Assembly (NCBI RefSeq): GCF_023347295.1
Contig: NZ_CP094469.1
Span: forward strand, 2,728,001-2,792,000
Reading direction: 5' to 3'
DNA length: 64,000 nucleotides
Origin: Faecalibacterium sp. I3-3-33
GTDB taxonomy: Bacteria > Bacillota > Clostridia > Oscillospirales > Ruminococcaceae
Shown here: positions 54,416-62,700 of the stretch, piece by piece
Layout of the letters: each line of letters starts with the position of its first letter
Numbering within the stretch: position 1 is the stretch's first letter
Notes under the pieces: generated by a model
The model's database searches: none
The model's input: only the letters and a program-made list of their open reading frames with translations
What the model was told of the DNA's origin: nothing
Made by a program: the position numbers and the translations under genes

Positions 54416-54692
54416 CGCCGCCTACGTCTACATGGTGCGCTGCACCGGCGGGCAGCTGTACACCGGTTGGACGAACCACCCCGCCGCCCGGCTGAAAGCG
54501 CACCAGAGCGGCAAAGGGGCCCGCTACACCCGCGCCCACGGCGCGGTGGGCTTTGCCTATATAGAACGCTGCGCGGACAAATGCGCCGCCCTGCGCCGGG
54601 AAGCCGCCCTAAAAAAGCTTTCCAAGCCGGAAAAAGAGGTGCTGTGCGCCGCATGGCACGCCGCCGGGTGCCCCGGGGTGGAGAACGATTGA
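54399..54692 (+). CDS. GIY-YIG nuclease, YhbQ/UPF0213-like
   Basis: 97 residues, starting inside the MYG1-type gene in another frame (17 bases of overlap), so co-translated. YVYMVRCTGGQLYTGWTNHP, then RLKAHQSGKGARYTRAHG, and LRREAALKKLSKPEKEVL make the complete single-domain fold with Tyr, Arg, His and the late Glu. YhbQ-type proteins are linked to DNA repair; a role beside a DHH phosphoesterase is plausible. The stop codon lies inside the repeat at 54684. Confidence 0.92.
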   Translation: MDALPDAAYVYMVRCTGGQLYTGWTNHPAARLKAHQSGKGARYTRAHGAVGFAYIERCADKCAALRREAALKKLSKPEKEVLCAAWHAAGCPGVEND

Positions 54693-54899
54693 AATGCCCT
54701 CCGCGTCTTCCGGGTTGCGGCACCCAGCATCCGCTTCGTGCCTTGGGCGGCACTCGCGTCTTGCTGGCCGCTGCCCCAACAACTCCTCCCTGTTTCCGCC
54801 ACTGGCGGCGGTCGTCGTCGTTGCAGCGGAAGAATTATTTCAATTTTGGGGTTCTGAAAAGCCTGTGGGCTTTTCAGAACCCCTTTTTCACGGGCGGGG
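54684..54899 (+). repeat. Stop-codon-proximal repeat with terminator, copy 3 (composite)
   Basis: GAACGATTGAAATGCCCTCC contains the GIY-YIG stop. The flank GCAGCGGAAGAATTATTT returns at 54824-54840, then a hairpin (54848-54883, loop TGTG) and CCTTTTTCACGGG. Between the two flanks lies extra DNA including dispersed repeat B (54770-54825), absent from copies 1 and 2. Acts as a terminator. Confidence 0.75.
54770..54825. repeat. 56-bp dispersed repeat B, copy 2
   Basis: Same length and start (GCTGCCCCAACAACTCCTCC) as 24177-24232, inserted in the middle of copy 3 of the larger repeat. Confidence 0.75.
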
Positions 54900-54979
54900 C
54901 AATGCAGCAAGGCCGCCCGGCATTCGCCGGACGGCCTTGCTGCGCTTATTGGAAAGGATCGATCGGGAGATGGCAATTG

Positions 54980-57900
54980 TTATTTCGCCAGACCCAGCTT
55001 TTTCAGCTGGTTCCATGCGCGGATGACCTGTACCTTGGTCACACGCTTGCCGGGCGTAAAGACGCCCTCGCCCTTATCGGGCAGCAGCCCGGCTTCCACA
55101 GCCCAGCGGGCTGCCTTGGCGGTGTCGGGCTCAGCTACATCGCTGTAAACAGCGGGTGCAGCGGGTTCGGGCCTGCCTGCGGTGCTCCACAGCAGCACGG
55201 CCAGCTGTTCCCGGGTGCGCGGGATGGGCGTGCCCGTGGGCAGCAGGTCTGCAAGAATGCTGTAAGTAACAGCCTCGTAGCCCATTACTGCACTGCCTGC
55301 AAACCATGCCGTTGTACCGGCTACGATGGCCACCGTTTGCAGCGGGCTGAACTCGGTGCTTTCCTCCTCCGGCAGCGGCTTCACCGGGGTGGTCATAGCG
55401 GTGATATTCAGGTTTTGTGCAGGCATCCTGAAGGTCAGGGTGCGCTGCTTAAAGGCTTCCTCTGTCAGCGGTTCGTCTGCGGCATCCATCAGGGTCAGTT
55501 CCTTGCCGTCAGAACTGCTCACTACCCACTGGGTAAAGCGCTCGGTGGCGGTATCCGGGTAAGCGGTCAGGCTGACCAGCTGTCCTGCTTTCAGGGCGTT
55601 GGCGTCTGCATCCTCGGGCAGGGTGATGTCTGCACCGGCAACGGTAAGCTGATAGGTCTTTTCCGGTTCGGGATCGGGCGTGTCAGCCTCTTTGATGCGG
55701 AACGAGCCGCTTGCCACAAGACCGCCCTCGTACAGTGCGCCGCCTGCGGCTTTGACGGTATAGTAGTACACGCCCGGCTCAACGGGAGCGCCGTCAAGCA
55801 CTGCGCCGTCCGAATTATAGGGGTCGTTTTGGTAGGTCACGGTGATCTCGCCGTAGTCCTTGTCGCTGTTGTTTTGCACCGTTACTTCCTTGGGCTTGCC
55901 GTCGTAGGTCAGGTCGTCAGGCTCCGTCACGGTAAAGTCCGAGATATACAGCGGGGCGCGCCAGATATCCAGCACCCAATTTTCGTCCCACAGCTCCGGC
56001 TCCGCATAGTGGTTTGCATCGGCGGTCACCCGGATGCTCAGGCGGTAGCGCCCGGGCTCTGTGGGGGTACCGGTGCCGGTGCCGATCTTGTTGCCGTTGT
56101 CGTCCAGCACAGCATAGTCGCCCATGACGGCAGCGGTGTAGGAAGCAGGCTTAGCAGCGGCATCCGCATAGGGAATGATCTTGTACTCGGTGATCGTATC
56201 GCCGTAGCGCAGAACGAGCGGGGAATCGGGGCTCTGCTCATTCATATAAGCTGTATAGCTCTGTCCATCGCTGACGGTAGTGTAGCTGACCAGAATGTTG
56301 AAATCCGTTGCCTTCAGCTCGGCCTTCTGGATGCTAAATTTGTTCTCCTGCGGGGTGATATCGCCGCCTGTGCAGCTGTCGGTAGCTGCTGCCACGGCGG
56401 TAAAGGTGTAATCACCTGCGTTTACAGGCTGCTTGCCGCTCAGCAGCACGCCGTCCGTATCGTAAACTGCGGTAAACTTCTCTGTATCGGAGATATAGGT
56501 CACGGTAACATTACCATAGCCCTTTCCGGCAGATGCACGCACTGTCACGCCATGCTCCTCGCCGTCATACACCCTGTTGGCGGGCAGGGTAAAGGTAAAG
56601 TCTGCGGGGTCAGGTTCCGGTTTTGGGTCAGGCTTGACGTCATTTGTGATGGTGAATGTACCATCTGCCACAGAGCCGCTCTTGTATCGTGCGCTGCCTT
56701 CGGTGACGACGGAATAGTAATATTTACCCGGCTCAACAGGCGCACCATGGACCACTTTGCCGCCGCTCATCTCATAGAACACGGTGATCTTACCGTAGTC
56801 CTTGGAGCTGTTGTTTGTCACAGTCACTTCCTTGGGTTTGCCGTCATAGGTCAGGTCAGTGGGTTCTGTCACGGTAAAGTCTGCGGGGTTCAGTGCAGCC
56901 TTCTGAATGGTAAATTTGTTATCCTTCGGGGTCACATCACCGCCCGCGCAGGTGGTGGTAGCTGCTACAGTAACGGTAAAGGTGTAAGTGCCCGGCTCAA
57001 CGGGAGCACCGTCCAGCACCTCGCCGTTCTGCTTGTAGGTCACGGTAACAGCGCCGTATTTCTTGGTGGCGTTTTCCCGAACGATCACCTCCACCATCTT
57101 GGGGTTGCCGTCATAGGTCGGGTTAGTGGGCAAGGCAAAGGTAAAGTCTGCGGGGTCTGCATCCGGCAGCGCTGCCGCGCCCTCGTCGGTGGCGCTCAGG
57201 TTGAGGACATGGGTCTGCGGGATGTTATACTTGCGCAGGTCGATGGTGCTAGAGTAGCGCTTTCCCTCGGGCACAGAGCCGTTATAGGCTACGCCGTTCA
57301 CGCTCGTGATGCGGTCACAGGTCAAGGCTGAAATGCTGTCATCGATCGTTGCAACGTAAAGGGTGGTAAGGTTATCGCGCCAAATGCCCGTAAGCGTCCC
57401 ATTGAGGCCGCTGATGTACTTTGCATCGTAGCGGGCATTCTCCGGCGGGGTGTATTTCATGGTGTAGCAGGTGGCACCGGACAGGACATTTGCGTCCTCC
57501 TCTTTCTTTGCCGCCATCACATGGATGATGGGATCATTCAGGTAGATGCCGTTCTTGTTATAGACAAAGGTATACTCGCCGCCGTCAATAGTGGGCTGGT
57601 TGTATTTTGCGTTACCGTCATAGCCATCCGTGTTTTCCACTGCCAGCTTCAGGGTACTTCTGCCGTCTTTGATCGTGCCGCCGTTGTCGATAGAGCCATT
57701 GCCGGTATAATCATCGCTGTTATAGCAATCTTCCAGCACGGCTTTGTAGGTAGAGCTGTTGGCCACACTCCCGCTGACGTCCAGCGCAGAACTGAGGATA
57801 ATAACGGACTGTGCCGGGTCGCGCCAGCCGTTGCCAATGTAATAAAAGCGCAGCACAGCGTTCTCCACGCGGCCGTCATTATAAAAGCGATTCTCCAGAC

Positions 57901-59302
57901 TGTTCAGCGTGGCGTCCTTGATCGTGCCGGTTTTCTTGTTGTACACATACTGGGTGGAGTTCAGGGTGCCGGTAAGGGTGCCGTTATTTTCAATCGCAAA
58001 ATTTACGGTAGCAGAGTGGTTTTCCACCTCGTCAAGGTTCAGTTCCGTACCCTCCTCAATGGTCAGGACGGGGGTATCGCTCGTATGCCACTCTGCGTGC
58101 TTGTGGTTCGGGTCAAAGGACCAGCCCTTGCCCTTTGCGCCGTAGACGCCGCCGTCTGTGCCCTTGGGGAAGCCGCTCGCTTCAATGACCAGTTCCTCTA
58201 CGGTAACGCTGTTGAGCTGGACAGCTTCCGTGCCCACAGTAAAGCTGACTGCGCCGTCCTTGGCGTTATTTTCCAGCTCCGCGCCGCCGCTGACGACACT
58301 TTCCAGCTTGCGGGTAGGCTTCAGGGTGACACTGGTATTGGGCGTGACATAGACGGTGCTATAAGCATCTGCCGACCACGCGGTCACCGTGCCGTCCGCT
58401 GCCACCGCAACAGGGAGATACACCGGAACATCGGTTGCATCAATGGCTACAAGCCCTGTGCTTTTTGCCGTGAAATAGCCGCCGTTGACGGCTGCACCCT
58501 CGGGCAGCGGGTCATCTTCAGTGGTGAACAGACCACCGTTGACGGTACATTTATCTCCTGCAACATACAGCTTGTCGTTGAACAGACCGCCATTGATGAT
58601 GGTTTCCGTTGTCCTTTTAAGATCCGTGAGCGAGCTTTTAAAGCTGCCGCCGTTGATGACGATCTTTTCACAATTGTCGATATCCACGGAGCAGATGCGC
58701 TTGCCCTTAAAGGTGCCGCCGTTGATGGTAAGGGTACCCGCTGCTTTAACGGTCACGCCGCTGGTATAACTAACCTCTTCAAAGGTGCCATCTTCAATGG
58801 TGACCTCGCCGCCCGCAGCATCAACTCTGGCAGCTCCCTTAAAGGTGCCGCCGCTGATGACAGCCCCGGCTTCACAGATCACCTTGCCGTAGAAGGTGCC
58901 GCCGGAGATGGTGCCCGCGTTGGTCACGGTATAGCCGTTATGGTATTCCGAGCCGATCCGCGCCTCCTGCAGGGTGGCACCGGGCTCGATCTTCACGTTC
59001 CATTTGATGTAATTATTGTAGCTGTCATAGCCGTAATTACGGAGGCAGAAGGTACCTTTTTCCAGGATGAGCGTATTAGTGTCCTTGTCGTAGGACCAGC
59101 TGCCTTTGCCGCCGCCGAAGGGGTCGCCGGCGGGCTTGCCAGACCAGTCATCTGGAAAGATATCGGTGACATCGTCGTTTTCCTCTGCCAGTGCGGCGGC
59201 GTTGGCGGTGTCGGGCGGGGCGCTCTGGGCAAGGGCGGGCAGCGGCATTGCGGACAGTGCCATGCTTAACGCCAGAACCATGCTGATGAGCCGTTTTTGC
59301 AT
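54980..59302 (-). CDS. Large surface protein with beta-helix, MBG-type repeats and SLH-like end
   Basis: 1440 residues, ATG 59302 with AAAGGAGAGG upstream. Sec signal peptide (1-26, ending ALA). Residues 90-310 are short repeats with GGTF and INGG turns, as in right-handed beta-helices. Around 740-1240 lie about five MBG/YDG-type modules of about 90-100 residues (FTVTEPTDLTYDGKPKEVTV; DGAPVEPGTYTFTV). A short module resembling the next gene's repeats follows, then a hydrophobic helix near 1330 and a SLH-like C terminus (TREQLAVLLWSTAG ... FTPGKRVTKVQVIRAW). Probably an adhesin or wall-anchored fibre; ligand unknown. Confidence 0.85.
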   Translation of the reverse strand: MQKRLISMVLALSMALSAMPLPALAQSAPPDTANAAALAEENDDVTDIFPDDWSGKPAGDPFGGGKGSWSYDKDTNTLILEKGTFCLRNYGYDSYNNYIKWNVKIEPGATLQEARIGSEYHNGYTVTNAGTISGGTFYGKVICEAGAVISGGTFKGAARVDAAGGEVTIEDGTFEEVSYTSGVTVKAAGTLTINGGTFKGKRICSVDIDNCEKIVINGGSFKSSLTDLKRTTETIINGGLFNDKLYVAGDKCTVNGGLFTTEDDPLPEGAAVNGGYFTAKSTGLVAIDATDVPVYLPVAVAADGTVTAWSADAYSTVYVTPNTSVTLKPTRKLESVVSGGAELENNAKDGAVSFTVGTEAVQLNSVTVEELVIEASGFPKGTDGGVYGAKGKGWSFDPNHKHAEWHTSDTPVLTIEEGTELNLDEVENHSATVNFAIENNGTLTGTLNSTQYVYNKKTGTIKDATLNSLENRFYNDGRVENAVLRFYYIGNGWRDPAQSVIILSSALDVSGSVANSSTYKAVLEDCYNSDDYTGNGSIDNGGTIKDGRSTLKLAVENTDGYDGNAKYNQPTIDGGEYTFVYNKNGIYLNDPIIHVMAAKKEEDANVLSGATCYTMKYTPPENARYDAKYISGLNGTLTGIWRDNLTTLYVATIDDSISALTCDRITSVNGVAYNGSVPEGKRYSSTIDLRKYNIPQTHVLNLSATDEGAAALPDADPADFTFALPTNPTYDGNPKMVEVIVRENATKKYGAVTVTYKQNGEVLDGAPVEPGTYTFTVTVAATTTCAGGDVTPKDNKFTIQKAALNPADFTVTEPTDLTYDGKPKEVTVTNNSSKDYGKITVFYEMSGGKVVHGAPVEPGKYYYSVVTEGSARYKSGSVADGTFTITNDVKPDPKPEPDPADFTFTLPANRVYDGEEHGVTVRASAGKGYGNVTVTYISDTEKFTAVYDTDGVLLSGKQPVNAGDYTFTAVAAATDSCTGGDITPQENKFSIQKAELKATDFNILVSYTTVSDGQSYTAYMNEQSPDSPLVLRYGDTITEYKIIPYADAAAKPASYTAAVMGDYAVLDDNGNKIGTGTGTPTEPGRYRLSIRVTADANHYAEPELWDENWVLDIWRAPLYISDFTVTEPDDLTYDGKPKEVTVQNNSDKDYGEITVTYQNDPYNSDGAVLDGAPVEPGVYYYTVKAAGGALYEGGLVASGSFRIKEADTPDPEPEKTYQLTVAGADITLPEDADANALKAGQLVSLTAYPDTATERFTQWVVSSSDGKELTLMDAADEPLTEEAFKQRTLTFRMPAQNLNITAMTTPVKPLPEEESTEFSPLQTVAIVAGTTAWFAGSAVMGYEAVTYSILADLLPTGTPIPRTREQLAVLLWSTAGRPEPAAPAVYSDVAEPDTAKAARWAVEAGLLPDKGEGVFTPGKRVTKVQVIRAWNQLKKLGLAK

Positions 59303-59720
59303 AAGATCCTCTCCTTTTCAAGCGCCCTTCCAAGCCGGGTGCTTTTTGTTGTACCCAGTGTACCACGTTTTGCCCTCTTTGGACGGTTTTGGGCACGAAT
59401 CGCCCCGCAAATGCGCTGAAACGACCCGGCGCGCCGGGCGCACCCGCAAAAAACAGAAAACCGCCCGGTTTGCGGTTACCGGACGGTTTTCTGCTCTATA
59501 GGAATTATGGGAATGGCATATTAGACAGAGCACTGCTCTGTGCCCGTAGTATACCACGAACGGCGGCAAAAGTGGAGCATTTCTGCGTGAATGACCCCTG
59601 AAATGCATCGAATCGCCCTGAAAAGCCCTTGCGCACCCCTTTGGGGCACAAAAAAGGGACTGCTGCACAGTGCTGTGCAACAGTCCCTGCGGGGTTATAA
59701 GGGGTTACGGGGCAGCGGTT
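59303..59720. other. Intergenic control region between the two surface genes
   Basis: Contains the surface-gene leader, an imperfect hairpin at about 59457-59495 (AAAACCGCCCGG with CCGGACGGTTTT) and the terminator at 59655-59688. No gene and no clear consensus promoter were found. Confidence 0.45.
59655..59688 (-). terminator. Terminator of the second surface protein gene
   Basis: AGGGACTGCTGCACAG folds onto CTGTGCAACAGTCCCT; on the minus strand TTTTTTGTGCC follows. Confidence 0.75.
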
Positions 59721-62700
59721 TTAGCCACGCTGCTGGTAAGCTTTCCAAGTGCGGATCACTTCCATGCGGCCTACGCGGCTGCCGGGCTTGAAGTTGCCGT
59801 CCTGTGCGGTCATCAGGCCGGTCTCCACGACCCAGCGGATGGCCTGCAGCTCTGCGGCATCTGCTGCCACATCGTTGAACAGTGCAGTGCTCTGGGTAGC
59901 AGGCTTGCCTGCGGCGGTCCACAGTGCAACTGCCAGCTGCTGACGGTTAGCGGGGATGGCCATACCCTCGGGCAGGACGCTCTTCAGGTAGGCTGTGGTG
60001 CCTGCGATATAGGCACCCACGCCAATGGCTGCGCCGCCCACAGCGGCTACTGCCACGATGACTGCGCCGCCGCCGTCATCGCTGGGTGCGGGAGTGGGAT
60101 CCGGATCGGGAGTAGCAGGAACTTCAAACACAGCAGTCAGTTCCACATCATGGTCGGGCATGGTGAACTCCACCACGCGTGCGATGCGCTGCTCCTCGGT
60201 CAGCTCCAGACCGGTGCAGCTCCAGCTCTTGAACACGCTGGTCTCGGTGTCCTCGTCTGCGGTGGCCTTGAGCTCTGTACCCGCAGGCACAGCCTTCAGG
60301 TCGGCAACAGCGCCGCCGTCCTTCAGGGTGATCGTTGCATCGGAGACATCGAGTTTATAGGTCTTGGGAGCGTTCTCGGTGTACTGTGCCTTCAGCGTGA
60401 CGTTGTTTGCAGGCATCTTGAAGGAGATGGTCGCCTTAGTGGTGTCCACATCAGCGGGCAGACCAGTCACTTCCCAACCGGTGAAGGTGTGACCGTCCTT
60501 CTCGGGTGCAGTAACCGTGACGTTCTCATCAAAGACACGCGGTTCGTCCACGCCGTCCACGGTCAGGGTGTAGGTGTTCTTCTCGTACTGCGGTTCCAGC
60601 TTGACGTTGTTTGCAGGCATCTTGAAGGTGATGGTCGCCTTAGTGGTGTCCACATCAGCGGACAGACCAGTCACTTCCCAACCGGTGAAGGTGTAACCGT
60701 CCTTCTCAGGTGCGGTGGCAACGAGTTCTGTACCCACAGGCACAGCCGTCAGGTCGGTAACATCGCTGCCGTCCTTCAGGGTGACCTTTGCATCGGAGAC
60801 ATCGAGTTTGTTAGTAGGAGTAACGAACACCGCCATCAGATTCACATCATGGTCGGGCATGGTGAAGTACACCACGCGTGCGGTGCTCTGCTCCTCGGTC
60901 AGTTCCAGACCAGTCCAGCACTTGAACACCTCGGTCTCGGTGTCCGCGTATGCGATAGCCTTGAGTTCTGTATCCACAGGCACAGCCTCCAGGTCGGCAA
61001 CAGCGCTGCCATCCTTCAGGAAAATCTGTGCATTTTTGACCTCGAGCTTATAGGTCTTGGTTTCGGGATCGGGATCAGGCGTCGGGACCTTGTCATAAAT
61101 CGCGGAGATCTCCACATCGTTTGCGGGCATCGTGAAGGTGATGGTCTCGCTGTTGATATCCACCGCATCAGCGGCCAGACCCTTCTTGATCTCCCATTTT
61201 TTGAAGGTCATGCCCTCCGGCTTCCGTGCGGTAAGAGTAACTTCCTCACCAACAGTACGCTGTTCTGGCTTCCCGTTCACGGTCAGGGTGTAGGTGTTCT
61301 TCTCGTACTGCGGTTTCAGCGTGACGTTGTTTGCGGGCATCTTGAAGGAGATAGTCTCGCTGGTGGTGTCCGTACCCTCGGGCACGCCATCTACCTCCCA
61401 ACCAGTGAAGGTGTAACCGTCCTTCTCGGGTGCGGTAACCGTGACGTTCTCATCAAAGACACGCGGTTCGTCCACGCCGTCCACAGTCAGGGTGTAGGTG
61501 TTCTTCTCGTACTGCGGTTTCAGCGTGACGTTGTTTGCAGGCATCTTGAAGGAGATGGTCGCCTTAGTGGTGTCCACATCAGCGGACAGACCAGTCACTT
61601 CCCAACCGGTGAAGGTGTAACCGTCCTTCTCAGGTGCAGTAACCATGACGTTCTCATCAAAGACACGCGGTTCGTCCACGCCGTCCACGGTCAGGGTGTA
61701 GGTGTTCTTCTCGTACTGCGGTTTCAGCGTAACGTTGTTTGCGGGCATCTTGAAGGTGATGGTCGCCTTAGTGGTGTCCACATCAGCGGGCAGACCGGTC
61801 ACTTCCCAACCAGTGAAGGTGTAACCGTCCTTCTCAGGTGCGGTGGCAACGAGTTCTGTACCCACAGGCACAGCCGTCAGGTCGGCAACATCGCTGCCGT
61901 CCTTCAAGGTGATCGTTGCATCGGAGACATCGAGTTTATAGGTCTTGGGAGCGTTCTCGGTGTACTGTGCCTTCAGCGTGACGTTGTTTGCGGGCATCGT
62001 GAAGGTGATGGTCGCCTTAGTGGTGTCCACATCAGCAGGCAGACCAGTCACTTCCCAACCGGTGAAGGTGTAACCGTCCTTCTCAGGTGCAGTAACCGTG
62101 ACGTTCTCATCAAAGACACGCGGTTCGTCCACGCCGTCCACGGTCAGGGTGTAGGTGTTCTTCTCGTACTGCGGTTTCAGCGTGACGTTGTTTGCAGGCA
62201 TCTTGAAGGTAATAGTTGCCTTGGTGGTGTCCGTACCCTCGGGCACGCCATCTACCTCCCAACCGGTGAAGGTGTAACCGTCCTTCTCAGGTGCAGTAAC
62301 CGTGACGTCCTCATCAAAGACACGCTGTTCGTCCTTCCCATCCACGGTCAGGGTGTAGGAGATCGGCTCATAGACGCTCTTCAAGCGGACGTCGTTTGCG
62401 GGCATGGTGAACCGGATCTCGATATGCGTGCCGGTATCGGTGATGGTATACGCATCCTCTGCCAGTCCTTCGACCGTCCAGATAACGTTATAGCCTTCCC
62501 GCTTTTCAGCGCCAAGGGTGATCTTATCGCCCACGTTTTGCTCCATGCCTTCCTGACCATTCCAGTAGTACTTCGGCTTGGTCGGCTCGGGCACAACATA
62601 GGTGCCCACCTGATAAATTCTGAAATCAACCTCGGCGTGGGCGTCTGCAATGTAGTTCTTACCCGCCGTCACCTTGACGTACACATCGTAGCTGCCGGGG

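Noticed and set aside
60400-62395. Regular repeats that might be taken for a CRISPR array
   Set aside because: The 204-bp period keeps an open reading frame and has no unique spacers; these are protein repeats. No CRISPR array or cas gene was seen in the window.
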